From Pseudarthrobacter sp. NamE2 (GTDB lineage: Bacteria > Actinomycetota > Actinomycetes > Actinomycetales > Micrococcaceae), in NCBI RefSeq assembly GCF_005796205.1, contig NZ_VAHN01000007.1:1-64000 (forward strand): a stretch of 64,000 bases of DNA. Direction: 5' to 3'. The notes below the pieces were generated by a model that did not search any database, was not told the origin of the DNA, and was given only the letters and a program-made list of their open reading frames with translations. How positions within the stretch are numbered: the stretch's first letter is position 1; each line of letters opens with the position of its first letter. Below, one piece after another: positions 54,229 to 64,000 of the stretch. The position numbers were made by a program, and so were the translations under genes.

Positions 54229-55125
54229 CTACCGCAGCACCACGGTACGGTTGCCCTGCAGGATCACGCGGCCCTCGCAGTGCCAGCGCACGGCGTTGGA
54301 CAGGGCCTTGCATTCCGTGTCGCGGCCGGCGGCCACCAGGTCCTCCGGACCGAAGGTGTGGTCCACCTCCACCACCTGCTGGGCGATGATGGGACCCTCA
54401 TCGAGTTCGGCGTTGACGTAGTGGGCGGTGGCGCCAACGGTCTTGACACCGCGGGCGTAGGCCTGGTGGTACGGCTTGGCGCCCTTGAAGCTGGGCAGGA
54501 ACGAATGATGGATGTTGATGGCACGGCCGTCCAGCTTGCGGGTCAGTTCGTCACTGAGGACCTGCATGTAGCGGGCCAGGACCACCAGCTCCACGTCCAG
54601 GCCGTCCACCAGGTCCATCAGCTTGGCCTCGGCCTCGGGCTTGGTGTCTGCAGTGACCGGAATGTGGTGGAACGGAATGCCATGCCACTCGACCAGCCCG
54701 CGGTGGTCCTGGTGGTTGGACACCACGGCCACCACCTCAACCGGAAGCTCGCCGATCCGGGCGCGGAACAGCAGGTCGTTGAGGCAGTGCCCGAACTTGG
54801 ACACCATGATCAGCACTTTACGCTTGGATCCCTGCCGCTCCAGCTGCCACCGCATGCCGAACTTATCGGCGACAGGGGCAAAAGAGCTGCGCAGCGCGTC
54901 CAGCGTGGATTCGTCCCCCTCCGAGACGAAGTGCACCCGCATGTAGAAGTGGCCCTCTGCGCGGTCACCGAACTGCTTGTTGTCGATGATGTCGCAGCCG
55001 TTTTCCAGCAGGAAGCCGGAGACGGCGTGCACGATGCCCGGGCCTTCGGGGCAGTCGAGCGTAAGGACGTGCTCCACGGTGGTGGGCAGTTTAGTACCGG
55101 CAATATCGGTTTCAGTCACAGTCAT
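54229..55125 (-). CDS. purU: Formyltetrahydrofolate deformylase
   Basis: Hydrolyses 10-formyl-THF to THF and formate. The 298-residue protein has an N-terminal ACT domain (about 17-95: LTLDCPEGPGIVHAVSGFL) and a C-terminal formyltransferase-like domain with NIHHSFLPSFKG near 222-233, the HH and Asp catalytic group. It is the last gene of the glyA-sox operon, 4 nt after sdaA. Its presence fits release of one-carbon units from sarcosine methyl groups. Confidence 0.95.
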   Translation of the reverse strand: MTVTETDIAGTKLPTTVEHVLTLDCPEGPGIVHAVSGFLLENGCDIIDNKQFGDRAEGHFYMRVHFVSEGDESTLDALRSSFAPVADKFGMRWQLERQGSKRKVLIMVSKFGHCLNDLLFRARIGELPVEVVAVVSNHQDHRGLVEWHGIPFHHIPVTADTKPEAEAKLMDLVDGLDVELVVLARYMQVLSDELTRKLDGRAINIHHSFLPSFKGAKPYHQAYARGVKTVGATAHYVNAELDEGPIIAQQVVEVDHTFGPEDLVAAGRDTECKALSNAVRWHCEGRVILQGNRTVVLR

Positions 55126-55129
55126 GGCT

Positions 55130-56503
55130 TCAGCACTCGATCACGTTCACGGCCAGTCCTCCTCGGGAGGTTTCCTTGTACTTGGTTTTCATGTCGGCTC
55201 CGGTATCGCGCATGGTCTTGATCGCCTTGTCCAGCGAGACCTTGTGGCTGCCGTCCCCGTGCAGGGCCAGCCGTGCGGCGTTGATCGCCTTGACGCTGGC
55301 AATGGCGTTCCGCTCGATGCAGGGAATCTGCACCAGCCCGCCCACCGGATCGCAGGTGAGGCCGAGGTTGTGCTCGATCCCCACCTCCGCGGCGTTCTCC
55401 ACCTGCCCGGGGGTTCCGCCCAGGACCTCGCAGAGCCCGGCCGCAGCCATCGAGCAGGCCGAGCCAACCTCGCCCTGGCAGCCCACCTCGGCACCCGAGA
55501 TGGAGGCGTTCGTTTTGAACAGGATCCCGACGGCGGCCGCCGCCAGGAGGAAGCGGACCACGCCGTCGTCGTCCGCTCCTGGAACAAACTTCACGTAGTA
55601 GTGCAGGACGGCGGGGACAATGCCCGCTGCGCCGTTGGTGGGCGCCGTGACGATCCGGCCGCCCGCGGCGTTTTCCTCGTTGACGGCAAGGGCGAACAGG
55701 TTCACCCATTCCATGGCGTGGAGCGCATCGGTGCTGCCCGAGTCCTGCGACAGGGTTTTGTAGAGCTGCGGCGCCCGGCGCGGAACCTTCAGCCCGCCCG
55801 GCAGGATTCCCTCGGCGTTGCAGCCGTTCTGCACGCATTCACGCATGACGGCCCACAGGTCCAGCAGCTTCTCCCGGAGTTCGGCTTCACTGCGCCACAC
55901 CAGCTCGTTGGCAAGCATCACGTCCGAGATGGACATGTTTTCCCGGCGGCAGATCTCCAGCAGCTCGTCTCCGGTGGAGAAGGGGTACGGCTGCACGGTG
56001 GTGTCCGCCACCACCTTGTCCGCGCCCGCGGCGTCGCCGCCAACCACGAAGCCGCCCCCAATTGAATAGAAGCTCCGCTCGCTGAGGACGGCCCCGGTGT
56101 GGTCGAAGGCCCGGAAGGTCATTCCGTTCGGGTGGGCGGGAAGGGACTTGCGGCGGTGGAGGACCACGTCTTCTTCCCAGTTGAAGTCCACGCGGTGTGT
56201 GCCCGCGATGTGCAGCTCGGCGTCCAGCGCGGCAGCAGCCACCTGGTCATCCGCGGTGAACGTGTTAACCGTCTCCGGCTCCAGGCCCTGCAGGCCCAGG
56301 ACCACGGCCTTGTCCGACCCGTGGCCGCGCCCGGTGGCGCCGAGCGAACCGAACAGTTCCGACTGGACCCGGGCAGTGGAGCTCAGCTGCCCGTCCGCCT
56401 TCAGGTCGTCGGCGAACTGCTTGGCCGCCCGCATCGGGCCCACCGTGTGTGACGACGAGGGCCCGATGCCAACGGAAAACAGGTCAAGGACGCTGAGCGC
56501 CAT
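55130..56503 (-). CDS. sdaA: L-serine ammonia-lyase (iron-sulfur type)
   Basis: Converts serine to pyruvate and ammonia. The 457-residue protein has the beta-subunit-like N-terminal part ([20 protein letters not shown], about 5-24) and the alpha part with [15 protein letters not shown] near 281. The [4Fe-4S] cysteines are visible in [11 protein letters not shown] and [13 protein letters not shown]. Translation starts 1 nt inside the soxG stop. It drains serine made from glycine by GlyA to pyruvate. Confidence 0.96.
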   Translation of the reverse strand: MALSVLDLFSVGIGPSSSHTVGPMRAAKQFADDLKADGQLSSTARVQSELFGSLGATGRGHGSDKAVVLGLQGLEPETVNTFTADDQVAAAALDAELHIAGTHRVDFNWEEDVVLHRRKSLPAHPNGMTFRAFDHTGAVLSERSFYSIGGGFVVGGDAAGADKVVADTTVQPYPFSTGDELLEICRRENMSISDVMLANELVWRSEAELREKLLDLWAVMRECVQNGCNAEGILPGGLKVPRRAPQLYKTLSQDSGSTDALHAMEWVNLFALAVNEENAAGGRIVTAPTNGAAGIVPAVLHYYVKFVPGADDDGVVRFLLAAAAVGILFKTNASISGAEVGCQGEVGSACSMAAAGLCEVLGGTPGQVENAAEVGIEHNLGLTCDPVGGLVQIPCIERNAIASVKAINAARLALHGDGSHKVSLDKAIKTMRDTGADMKTKYKETSRGGLAVNVIEC

Positions 56504-57153
56504 CAGGGAACCTCGGGTGAGGCGTACTCCCGCATGGCGTCCAGGAGCCAGCGGCCCAGGAATTCGGCGAAGGATGCCCGGGGGAAGATCCGGAAGGATT
56601 CCTCACCCGTCTTCCACAGGATCACCGGAATGTTGGCAACCTCGGTGGAGTAGGCGGTGCCGGCCTTGAGCACCCGGGGGTGCAGGTCCAGCGAGCAGCC
56701 CTTCTCCAGGACGGCCCGGGCCCGCGGGCCGGTCAGTTCGAAGGTGGTGCGGTTGGCGGAGAGGTCCACCACCTGGCCCTGGCCATCCGCCAGTGCGGAC
56801 TGGAGGGCCTGTATCAGGTCGCCGCCCAGGGACTCGTGCGCCTCGGTGGGAGCCACCACCAGGAACTCGCCCGGCCCCAGCCACAGGACCGTGGTGTCGC
56901 CGTTGGTGACGGTCCCGCCGCACTGTGCCGGCAGGCCGCCGGTGACCGACGCGAGCCGCTGTGCCGTCTCGGAACCGGCCTGGGCCCGCAGCCCCACCAG
57001 GGTGAGGAAGGGCACCTCGGCCAGTTCAACGGTGCCGGCCAGGGAACCTGAGGCGAACGCTTCCGCGAGCTGCCGTGCCGGGCTGGTGCGGACGGCCAGG
57101 TTCTGGGCTGCGAGGTTCTTCTCGGAGGTCGGGGATGCTGCTGTCTCAGCCAT
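56503..57153 (-). CDS. soxG: Sarcosine oxidase subunit gamma
   Basis: Small structural subunit of heterotetrameric sarcosine oxidase, 216 residues. It is GcvT-like in fold: [14 protein letters not shown] (about 102-115) and [19 protein letters not shown] (about 139-157) match the family. Its ATG lies inside the 3' end of soxA (8-nt overlap), and its stop overlaps the sdaA start by 1 nt. The first 40 residues are extra relative to short family members. Confidence 0.93.
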   Translation of the reverse strand: MAETAASPTSEKNLAAQNLAVRTSPARQLAEAFASGSLAGTVELAEVPFLTLVGLRAQAGSETAQRLASVTGGLPAQCGGTVTNGDTTVLWLGPGEFLVVAPTEAHESLGGDLIQALQSALADGQGQVVDLSANRTTFELTGPRARAVLEKGCSLDLHPRVLKAGTAYSTEVANIPVILWKTGEESFRIFPRASFAEFLGRWLLDAMREYASPEVP

Positions 57154-60088
57154 CTTTACGGGTCCCTTCGGGGTCAAAAAGCACTGTTTCTGCCACAACG
57201 ACGTCCACCAGCTGGTCGCCGGCGGCTGCCACCAGTGTTTCGCCGATGCGGTTGCGGCCGTTCTTGATCAGGGCCAGGCCAAAGGACCGGCCCAGTGCGG
57301 CGCTGTGGTAGCTGGAGGTGACGAAGCCCTCCATTGGGACCGGCCCGTAAGCCGGGTTGGTGGAGCGGCCCTTTTCCACCAACTGGGTGCCTTCGGGCAA
57401 CCGAAGCGTGCCGTCGACCGGAAGGACGCTGACCAGGTGCTTGCGGTCCTCGCGCTGAGCGTCCACCCGGGAGTAGGAGCGCTTGCCAATAAAGTCCTTG
57501 GCCTTGGAGACGATCCACTCCATGCCCGCGTCCTGCGGGGTGACGGTGCCGTCGGTGTCCTGGCCGACAATCGGGTAGCCCTTCTCGGCGCGCAGGACGT
57601 GCATGGTCTCGGTGCCGTACGGGGTGATGTTGAATTCCGCACCGGCAGCCGCCACGGCTTCCCAGGTGTTGAGCCCGTACCAGGTGGGCACGTTGATTTC
57701 GTAGGCCAGTTCACCGGAGAAGGAGATCCGGCAGATACGGGCGCGGACGCCTGAGGCGAGGATGGTTTCCCGGAACGTCATGAACGGGAACGCCTCGGCT
57801 TTTAGGCCGCCGTTCGCGGCCAGTTCCGGCGCCACCTTGGCGATGACGTCGCGTGACTTCGGCCCCACCACTGCAATGGTGCTCCACTGCTCGGTCACGG
57901 AGGTGCAGTGCACATCGAGTTCCGGCCATTCGGTCTGCAGCCATTCCTCGAGCCAGTCCAGGACCTTGGCGGCACCGCCGGTGGTGGTGGTCATGAAGTA
58001 GCGGTCCTCGTCGAGGCGGAGCGTGACGCCGTCGTCGAAGATCATGCCGTCCGGCGTGCACATGACGCCGTAGCGGGCGGATCCGGGGGCGAGCTTCTTG
58101 AACGCGTTGGTGTAGACGCGGTTCAGGAACTCGCCCGCGTCCTTGCCGCGGATTTCGATCTTGCCCAGGGTGGTGGCGTCCATGAAGCCCACGGATTCCC
58201 GGACGGCGGCACACTCGCGCAGCACCGCGGCGTCCATGTCCTCCCCGGCCTGCGGGTAGTACCAGGGCCGCTTCCACTGTCCAACATCCTCGAACAGGGC
58301 GCCCTTCGCCACGTGCCAGGGGTGGATGGAGGTGATACGGGCGGGGTCGAACAGTTCGCCGCGCTGACGTCCGGCCAGAGCTGCGAAGGCCACCGGGGTG
58401 AACGGCGCCCGGTAGGTGGTGGTGCCGATCTCGCCGATGCCGCGGGAGGCCTCCCCGGCCTGGCGCAGGGCTGCCGCGATCACGCCGATGGCGTTGACGC
58501 CGGAGGTCTTGCCCTGGTCGTTGGCGGTGCTGATGGAGGTGTAGCGCTTCACGTGCTCCACGGAGCGCATGCCGGCGCCGGTGGAACGGAGCACGTCCGC
58601 CACGGACTGGTCGCGCTGGAAGTCCACGAAGTGGTGGTGCCAGTCGTCCGGGGTGCCAGTCTCGCCCGGCACCAGCCACAGCTGGCGGGTGGGGGCGGAA
58701 GCCTTCGGCTCGCCGATCGGGGAAGGCTCGACGGCGGAGCTGAAGCCGGCAGCGGTGGCTGCGGTGACACCGGCGGAAATACCTTCGCGGACGCAGTCCG
58801 CGGTGACGAAGGAGCCGCGGCCGGAACCGACGATCTGCTGGTTGGGGACCTCGGCGGCGGGCACGAAGGCGGCCAGCTCGTCGTCCCAGCGCAGCTTGCC
58901 CTGCCGCTGGGAGTGCAGGTGGACCAGCGGACTCCAGCCGCCGGAAACTGCCAGCAGGTCTGCGGCGATCTGTTCGATGCCGGAGGTGAGCTCGCCGTCG
59001 TCGTTGATGCTGCGGACGGTGACGCCATCAAGCCGGCCCGTTCCGTCAGCGGAGGTGTTGGCCACTGCGCTGCCGATCAGCACGCGGGTGCCGGCTTCGA
59101 CGGCGGCTGCGGCTGCCTCGGTCATCTTGGGCCGGGCGTCCACCACGGCGGCGATCTTGACGCCGGCTGCGCGGAGGTCGGCGGCGAGGGCGTAGGCGCT
59201 GTCATTGGTGGTGCTGATGACCACGCGCTTGCCCGGGGCCACGGCGTAGCGGTTCAGGTAGCTGCGGACGGCGGAAGCCAGCATGATGCCGGGGCGGTCG
59301 TTGTTCTCGAATACCAGCGGACGCTCGTGGGCGCCCGGGGCCAGGACCACCTGATTGGCACGGATGTGCCAAATGCGCTGCCGGGAGACACCGGGGGCGG
59401 CGGGGCTGGAAAGGTGGTCGGTCCGGTTTTGGACGGCAATGACATAGTTGGCGTCGTAGGCGCCGAAAGCAGTGGTCCGGTTCAGCACGGTTGATTCCGC
59501 GCCGGACACCAGCTCAGCTTCCACATCGGCAACCCATTCCAGCGCGGGCTTGCCCTCGATGGTCTCGGCCAGCTCCGGCGACGTGGAGCCGGAGAGCAGG
59601 GAGCCGCCCAGTTCGGGCTGGTCGTCGAGCAGCATGACGCGGGCGCCGGTGCGGACCGCCTCACGGGCCGCGGCCAGGCCGGCCGGGCCGCCGCCGATCA
59701 CCAGGACGTCGGTGTGGACGTACTTTTTGTCGTACTCGGCCCTGTCTTCCTCCGGGTCCAGCCGGCCCAGGCCGCTGAGCAGTTCTGCCTTCAGGCCGTC
59801 CACCAGGGAAACAGTGGTTGCGGGAAGCATGGATTCAGCCACGTGGCCGGGGAAGCGGGCAGCCACCTTCACCAGGGCGTTGGGTTCCTCCACGCCGGCC
59901 GCCAGGATGCCGCGGGGGCGGTCCTCGTACAGGGAGTTTCCGACGGCGACGCGGCCGTTGGCGAGCAGCGCCGAGGCAAGCGTGTCCCCCGGGTGTCCGG
60001 TGAATTCCTCGCCGTCGACGGTGAAACGCCAGGAGATGGTGCGGTCGATGCGGCCGCCGGTGCTGAGGCGGGCGTTCAGGGAAGTCAC
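57146..60088 (-). CDS. soxA: Sarcosine oxidase subunit alpha
   Basis: Large subunit, 980 residues. N-terminal part with the 2Fe-2S-ferredoxin-like fold (about 1-100), then a dinucleotide-binding domain with [15 protein letters not shown] near 132-146 (NAD/FAD), and a C-terminal GcvT-type aminomethyltransferase domain (about 580-980) that passes the methyl group to tetrahydrofolate. The GTG start at 60088 follows GGAAGGAG by 7 nt and overlaps soxD by 4 nt. The enzyme turns sarcosine, THF and oxygen into glycine, 5,10-methylene-THF and peroxide. Confidence 0.96.
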   Translation of the reverse strand: MTSLNARLSTGGRIDRTISWRFTVDGEEFTGHPGDTLASALLANGRVAVGNSLYEDRPRGILAAGVEEPNALVKVAARFPGHVAESMLPATTVSLVDGLKAELLSGLGRLDPEEDRAEYDKKYVHTDVLVIGGGPAGLAAAREAVRTGARVMLLDDQPELGGSLLSGSTSPELAETIEGKPALEWVADVEAELVSGAESTVLNRTTAFGAYDANYVIAVQNRTDHLSSPAAPGVSRQRIWHIRANQVVLAPGAHERPLVFENNDRPGIMLASAVRSYLNRYAVAPGKRVVISTTNDSAYALAADLRAAGVKIAAVVDARPKMTEAAAAAVEAGTRVLIGSAVANTSADGTGRLDGVTVRSINDDGELTSGIEQIAADLLAVSGGWSPLVHLHSQRQGKLRWDDELAAFVPAAEVPNQQIVGSGRGSFVTADCVREGISAGVTAATAAGFSSAVEPSPIGEPKASAPTRQLWLVPGETGTPDDWHHHFVDFQRDQSVADVLRSTGAGMRSVEHVKRYTSISTANDQGKTSGVNAIGVIAAALRQAGEASRGIGEIGTTTYRAPFTPVAFAALAGRQRGELFDPARITSIHPWHVAKGALFEDVGQWKRPWYYPQAGEDMDAAVLRECAAVRESVGFMDATTLGKIEIRGKDAGEFLNRVYTNAFKKLAPGSARYGVMCTPDGMIFDDGVTLRLDEDRYFMTTTTGGAAKVLDWLEEWLQTEWPELDVHCTSVTEQWSTIAVVGPKSRDVIAKVAPELAANGGLKAEAFPFMTFRETILASGVRARICRISFSGELAYEINVPTWYGLNTWEAVAAAGAEFNITPYGTETMHVLRAEKGYPIVGQDTDGTVTPQDAGMEWIVSKAKDFIGKRSYSRVDAQREDRKHLVSVLPVDGTLRLPEGTQLVEKGRSTNPAYGPVPMEGFVTSSYHSAALGRSFGLALIKNGRNRIGETLVAAAGDQLVDVVVAETVLFDPEGTRKDG

Positions 60089-60390
60089 TTGGCTGCTCCT
60101 TCCGGGGCGGCAGGGGTGGTGTCGGGGCGGGGTGTGCCCATCGGGTAGACGGCCTTGATGTCGTAGCTCACGGTGTCCCGGAGCATGTTGAACCACTGCC
60201 GGCAGCCGGTGCTGTGGACCCAGCGCTCGGCGAAGGTGCCCTTGGTGTTCGCGCGGTAGAAGAGGTACCGGGACCACTCGACGTCGTTCAGTTCGTTCGG
60301 GTTCTCGGGGTAAGCCACGTGGGCCTGGCCGCCGTAGTGGAATTCGGTTTCATCCCGGGGGCCGCAGTTGGGGCATGAGATCAGCAGCAT
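60085..60390 (-). CDS. soxD: Sarcosine oxidase subunit delta
   Basis: A 101-residue subunit that binds zinc through [16 protein letters not shown] (Cys6, Cys9 and a His) and a later Cys in [10 protein letters not shown]. The [19 protein letters not shown] segment is diagnostic. Its start is the ATG at 60390; the stop overlaps soxA by 4 nt. The open frame continues upstream without similarity. Confidence 0.95.
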   Translation of the reverse strand: MLLISCPNCGPRDETEFHYGGQAHVAYPENPNELNDVEWSRYLFYRANTKGTFAERWVHSTGCRQWFNMLRDTVSYDIKAVYPMGTPRPDTTPAAPEGAAK

Positions 60391-60409
60391 GTGCGTTGTC
60401 TTTCTCGGG

Positions 60410-61630
60410 CTAGTGGGCCACGGCGGCGGCGCCGTGTTCGTCGATGAGGGCGCCGGTTTCGAAGCGCTCCAGGGAGAACGGTGCATTCAGCTTGTGCGGC
60501 GTTCCGGTGGCGATGGTGTGCGCGAAGGTCATGCCGGCGGCGGGGGTTCCCTTGAACCCGCCGGTGCCCCAGCCGCAGTTCACGAACATGTTCTCCACGG
60601 GGGTGGTGCCCACGATCGGCGAGGCGTCCAGCGTAGTGTCCACGATGCCGCCCCAGGTCCGGAGCACGTGGGCCCGGGCGAAGATGGGGAAGAGCTCCAC
60701 GGCGGCGGCCATCTGCTGCTCGATTACGTGGAAGGAGCCGCGCTGGCCGTAGCCGTTGTAGGAGTCGATGCCCGCGCCCATTACCAGCTCGCCCTTGTGC
60801 GCCTGGGAGACGTACACGTGCACGTGGTTGGACATGACCACGGTGGGGTGGACAGGCTCGTGCAGTTCGGAAACCAGTGCCTGCAGCGGGTGGGACTGGA
60901 TGGGCAGCTGGAAGCCGGCCATTTCGGCCAGGACGGAGCTGTGGCCGGCGGCGCACAGGCCCACCTTTTCGGTGTTGATGGTGCCGCGGGTGGTCTTGAC
61001 GCCGACCACGCGCCCGCCGTCCTTGATGAAGCCGGTGACTTCGCAGTTCTGGATGATGTCCACGCCCATCTCGTCGCACTTGCGGGCGAAGGCCCAGGCC
61101 ACGTGGTCGTGCTTGGCGATGCCTGCGCGCGGCTGGTAGGTGGCGCCCATGACGGGGTAGCGGATGTTGTCGCTGATGTTCAGGATGGGGCAGAGTTCCT
61201 TGACCTGCTGCGGGTCCAGCCACTCGGCGTCGACGCCGTTGAGCTTGTTGGCGCCCACGCGGCGCATGCTTTCGCGTACGTCGCCCAGGGTGTGGGCCAG
61301 GTTCATCACGCCGCGCTGGCTGAAGAGGAAGTCGTATTCGAGTTCCTCCGGCAGGATCTCCCAGAGCTTGAGGGCGTGCTCGTAGATGGCCGCGCTTTCG
61401 TCCCAGAGGTAGTTGGAGCGGATGATGGTGGTGTTGCGGGCCATGTTGCCGCCGGCCAGCCAGCCCTTTTCCAGGACGGCGATGTTGGTCATGCCGTGGT
61501 TCTTCGCGAGGAAGTACGCGGTGGCGAGGCCGTGCCCGCCGCCACCCACAACCACAGCGTCGTAGGAGGACTTGGGGTCCGGGTTCCGCCAGAGGAAATC
61601 CGGGTGCTCAGGAAGGTGGGGTGCGCTCAC
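60410..61630 (-). CDS. soxB: Sarcosine oxidase subunit beta
   Basis: Catalytic flavoprotein, 406 residues. FAD-binding [15 protein letters not shown] (about 27-40), [22 protein letters not shown] (about 53-74) and [16 protein letters not shown] near the end match the subunit. KHDHVAWAF (173-181) lies where the covalent FMN histidine is expected. The GTG start overlaps the glyA stop by 4 nt. It directly oxidises sarcosine at its FAD. Confidence 0.96.
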   Translation of the reverse strand: MSAPHLPEHPDFLWRNPDPKSSYDAVVVGGGGHGLATAYFLAKNHGMTNIAVLEKGWLAGGNMARNTTIIRSNYLWDESAAIYEHALKLWEILPEELEYDFLFSQRGVMNLAHTLGDVRESMRRVGANKLNGVDAEWLDPQQVKELCPILNISDNIRYPVMGATYQPRAGIAKHDHVAWAFARKCDEMGVDIIQNCEVTGFIKDGGRVVGVKTTRGTINTEKVGLCAAGHSSVLAEMAGFQLPIQSHPLQALVSELHEPVHPTVVMSNHVHVYVSQAHKGELVMGAGIDSYNGYGQRGSFHVIEQQMAAAVELFPIFARAHVLRTWGGIVDTTLDASPIVGTTPVENMFVNCGWGTGGFKGTPAAGMTFAHTIATGTPHKLNAPFSLERFETGALIDEHGAAAVAH

Positions 61631-62967
61631 TGGGCTGCTCCAATCAGGTCTGCTTCGGCACCGGCCAGTGCGGCTTCTGCGTTGAGGTGCGGGTACAGCG
61701 GGAATTTCCCCGCCAGGGCCGTGACGCGTGCGCGGAGTTCGACGGCGGTGTCCCCGGGCAGGGTGCCGGTGCCGGCGGAAGCGATCAGGGCCTTGGCGAT
61801 GATGTCCGCGACCTCGGTGAACTCGGCGGCGCCGAAGCCGCGGGCTGCCAGGGCGGGGGTGCCGATGCGGAGGCCGGAGGAAACCATCGGCGGGCGCGGG
61901 TCGAAGGGGACGGCATTGCGGTTCACCGTGATGCCGATCTGGTGGAGGGCGTCTTCGCCCTGCTGGCCGTCCAGTTCCGAGTTGCGGAGGTCAACCAGGA
62001 CCAGGTGCACGTCGGTGCCGCCGTTGACCACGGAGATGCCGGCAGCGGCCACGTCTTCCTGGAGCAGGCGCTGTGCCACCAGCTGGGCGCCCTGCAGGAC
62101 GCGTTCCTGACGCTCCTTGAACTCGGGGGCGGCGGCCAGCTTGAAGGCCACGGCCTTGGCGGCGACCACGTGCTCCAGCGGCCCGCCCTGCTGGCCGGGG
62201 AACACTGCGCTGTTGATCTTCTTGGCGTACTCCTCCTTGGCGAGGATGACGCCGCCGCGGGGGCCGCCCAGGGTCTTGTGCGTGGTGGTGGTGACCACGT
62301 CCGCGTAGGGGACGGGGTTGGGGTGCAGGCCGGCTGCAACCAGGCCGGCGAAGTGTGCCATGTCCACCATCAGGTAGGCGCCGACCAGGTCGGCGATGCG
62401 GCGGAACTCGGCGAAGTCCAGCTGGCGGGAGTAGGCGGACCAGCCGGCCACGATCAGCTTGGGCTTGTGCTCGAGGGCCAGGGCTTCCACCTCTGCCATG
62501 TCGATGCGGAGGTCCTCCTCGCGGACGTGGTAGGGCACCACGTTGTAGAGCTTGCCGGAGAAGTTGATCTTCATGCCGTGGGTCAGGTGGCCGCCGTGGG
62601 CGAGGGAGAGTCCGAGGATGGTGTCGCCCGGGTTCAGCAGGGCGAACATGGCTGCGGCGTTGGCCTGGGCGCCGGAGTGCGGCTGGACGTTGGCGAACTC
62701 GGCTCCGAACAGGGCCTTGACGCGGTCGATGGCGAGCTGCTCGACGACGTCCACGTGCTCGCAGCCGCCGTAGTAGCGCTTTCCGGGGTAGCCCTCGGCG
62801 TACTTGTTGGTCAGGACCGAGCCCTGCGCCTCCATGACCGATGCCGGAGCGAAGTTCTCCGAGGCGATCATCTCGAGGGTGGTCTGCTGCCGCTCCAGCT
62901 CCTTTGCTACGGCGGCAGCGACGTCGGAGTCCACCTGGGCGAGCGAGGCGTTCAGTACGTTCTGCAT
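61627..62967 (-). CDS. glyA: Serine hydroxymethyltransferase
   Basis: Interconverts glycine and serine with methylene-THF. The 446-residue PLP enzyme has the PLP lysine in [14 protein letters not shown] near 226-239, and [14 protein letters not shown] and GTDVHL as substrate and folate regions. It leads the seven-gene operon; with soxBDAG it uses the glycine and methylene-THF that sarcosine oxidation yields. The ATG follows AAAGGAG. A housekeeping glyA copy may exist elsewhere. Confidence 0.97.
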   Translation of the reverse strand: MQNVLNASLAQVDSDVAAAVAKELERQQTTLEMIASENFAPASVMEAQGSVLTNKYAEGYPGKRYYGGCEHVDVVEQLAIDRVKALFGAEFANVQPHSGAQANAAAMFALLNPGDTILGLSLAHGGHLTHGMKINFSGKLYNVVPYHVREEDLRIDMAEVEALALEHKPKLIVAGWSAYSRQLDFAEFRRIADLVGAYLMVDMAHFAGLVAAGLHPNPVPYADVVTTTTHKTLGGPRGGVILAKEEYAKKINSAVFPGQQGGPLEHVVAAKAVAFKLAAAPEFKERQERVLQGAQLVAQRLLQEDVAAAGISVVNGGTDVHLVLVDLRNSELDGQQGEDALHQIGITVNRNAVPFDPRPPMVSSGLRIGTPALAARGFGAAEFTEVADIIAKALIASAGTGTLPGDTAVELRARVTALAGKFPLYPHLNAEAALAGAEADLIGAAQ

Positions 62968-63004
62968 GTTTCTCCTTTAGTGCCCTTGGAAGTTACTGAC
63001 CCAC

Positions 63005-63035
63005 AACTGATCTGTAACTGATATATTAGAACTAA
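63005..63035. promoter_or_regulatory. Repeats in the glyA/GntR divergent promoter region
   Basis: AACTGAT occurs twice (63005-63011 and 63016-63022), 11 nt apart, one helical turn, followed by the 10-bp palindrome TTAGAACTAA (63026-63035). These lie between the divergent glyA and GntR starts, so they may be binding sites of the GntR protein. The individual site is not confirmed. Confidence 0.45.
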
Positions 63036-63093
63036 CGCCATAGTATGTTTCACATCACAGAAGAGTCAATACCGAAACAGGGGAGAGCCTGGA

Positions 63094-63762
63094 ATGAGCC
63101 TGATGCTTGACAACCAGCTGACGGCCGGGGGCGAGATCTCGCTCGCGGAGCAGGCCTACCGGCACCTCCGTGACAAGCTGATCATGCTGGACATCCGGCC
63201 CGGCGAAGCCATCAATGACGGCAGGCTGGCCGCGGAAATGGGAATCGGGCGGACCCCCGTCCGGGAAGCGCTCAAGCGCCTGGAAAGCGACCACCTCGTG
63301 ATCTCCTATCCGCGCCGCGGAACGTTCGCCACCATCGTGGACATCACCGAACTGGCCGACGTCTCGGAACTCCGTGAGACCCTTGAACCGCTCGCCGCGC
63401 GGCGTGCCGCCAAGGCCGCGTCCCCTGCCGTCCGCGAGGAGTTGCGGGACACTGCGGCGGCGATCGCCACGATGGATGCGACGGACGACCCCTACGCGCT
63501 CATGCGGTACGACATGAAGGTGCACCGACTGATCTACCGCGCGGCTGGCAACGCGCACCTTGAAGACGTCCTGATCCGCTACGACAACCTCGCCACCCGC
63601 ATCTGGTGCATGGTGCTCGAAAAGGTGCCGTCAGTGGCCGGACATATCTCCGAGCACATCGAACTGCTGCAGGCCATCGCGGACGGGGATTCCGAACGCG
63701 CCGGCAAACTCGCCTTCGACCACGTCTCCAGCTTCGAAGAGGCCATCCGCAGCGTGCTCTGA
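63094..63762 (+). CDS. GntR-family (FCD) transcriptional regulator
   Basis: A 222-residue repressor. The N-terminal winged helix (about 15-75) has INDGRLAAEMGIGRTPVREALKRL, the standard GntR signature; the FCD ligand domain (about 85-220) has spaced His/Asp/Arg residues (DMKVHRLIY, HISEHIELL) that bind metal and small acids. It is divergent to glyA-sox, so it probably controls that operon with sarcosine, glycine or serine as ligand. The ATG follows GGGGAGAG. Confidence 0.9.
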   Translation: MSLMLDNQLTAGGEISLAEQAYRHLRDKLIMLDIRPGEAINDGRLAAEMGIGRTPVREALKRLESDHLVISYPRRGTFATIVDITELADVSELRETLEPLAARRAAKAASPAVREELRDTAAAIATMDATDDPYALMRYDMKVHRLIYRAAGNAHLEDVLIRYDNLATRIWCMVLEKVPSVAGHISEHIELLQAIADGDSERAGKLAFDHVSSFEEAIRSVL

Positions 63763-63798
63763 CGCTCCCGGCAGCTGCTTCGGGCCTGTGTTACCGGC

Positions 63799-63966
63799 TT
63801 ACTGCTCCAGCCGCCTGCGCAGCAGGCAGAATTCGTCGCCCTCCGGATCGGCCAGGACGTGCCATGGCTCGTCGCCGGCCTGCCCGACGTCGGCCGGGCG
63901 GGCTCCGAGCGCCAGCAGGTCGGGGTCGGCACAGTTCAGGACCAGTTCGCTGATACGGGACACCAT
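63799..63966 (-). pseudogene. VOC (glyoxalase-like) protein remnant, internally deleted
   Basis: A 55-residue reading frame, MVSRISELVLNCADPDLLA then GARPADVGQAGDEPWHVLAD, DPEGDEFCLLRRRLEQ. The first part is the usual N-terminus of glyoxalase-like domain proteins (about 115-120 residues) and the rest is their C-terminal strand DPEGxEFCLLRR. The middle of about 60 residues is missing, and the join is smooth. It therefore seems an internally deleted, probably nonfunctional copy. The ATG at 63966 and stop at 63801 are clear. Confidence 0.6.
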
Positions 63967-64000
63967 GGCGCCAGTGTACGGGGACGGCCCAGCTTTTTGT

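Noticed and set aside
57908-59494. Long open frame antisense to soxA
   Set aside because: Same GC-bias effect; the product is Gly/Val-rich with no recognisable motif.

Overview
The window is a 64-kb piece of a high-GC actinobacterial chromosome, most likely Arthrobacter or the related Pseudarthrobacter (Micrococcales). The evidence is mycothiol-dependent formaldehyde oxidation, a C-type PurF with an iron-sulfur cluster, a clpB gene behind a HAIR (HspR) site, small DUF3073 and Septum_form proteins, a DUF222/HNH protein, and a full heterotetrameric sarcosine oxidase cluster. It is almost entirely ordinary chromosomal DNA with tightly packed, often 4-nt-overlapping genes. The one clearly accessory patch is about 30.05-32.8 kb.

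Layout. 0-8.5 kb: a truncated mycothiol-dependent formaldehyde dehydrogenase, purF-purM, a two-domain VOC protein, an alpha/beta hydrolase, an MFS exporter, DUF3073 and Septum_form proteins. 8.5-17.8 kb: clpB, a YCII-like protein, the molybdate operon (HTH-TOBE regulator, modA, modB, modC), a DUF4031/HD protein coupled to a ComB-like phosphatase, YccF and trpF. 17.9-29.9 kb: HutD-like protein, ferritin, a guanidine-III riboswitch in front of two SMR subunits, a P-loop kinase, an aldo/keto reductase, an MBL hydrolase, a DEAD-box helicase with a long structured leader, a methyltransferase, two MFS genes and trmB.

30.0-32.8 kb is an accessory island: an internally deleted IS30-type transposase next to a three-gene operon of a CmtR-like metal sensor, a CDF-type transporter with a Cys-rich tail and a DsbA-like thiol protein. 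32.9-38.8 kb carries two ECF sigma/anti-sigma pairs. The first has two matching SigL-type promoters in its upstream region, one for itself and one for a divergent lipoprotein. The second sits beside an Ala-rich secreted protein with PAV repeats. 38.9-46.7 kb: a SWIM-SNF2 helicase, a map/XRE divergent pair, a DUF222-HNH gene truncated by a 16-bp tandem duplication, and a GH43-like protein.

46.8-54.2 kb: an ammonium transporter behind a GlnR-like box, a Gfo/Idh-ThuA pair, a PhoD-like phosphatase, NADP glutamate dehydrogenase and an AmiS/UreI channel. 54.2-63 kb: the operon glyA-soxB-soxD-soxA-soxG-sdaA-purU, read leftwards and faced by a divergent GntR regulator. It oxidises sarcosine to glycine. 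GlyA and SdaA then carry the carbon through serine to pyruvate, and PurU releases one-carbon units as formate. The window ends in a small VOC-family remnant.

No rRNA, tRNA, CRISPR array, prophage or replication origin was recognised. I found no convincing wholly new multi-gene system. The best leads are the metal island, the ECF modules, the map/XRE operator, the helicase leader and the extragenic palindrome families.
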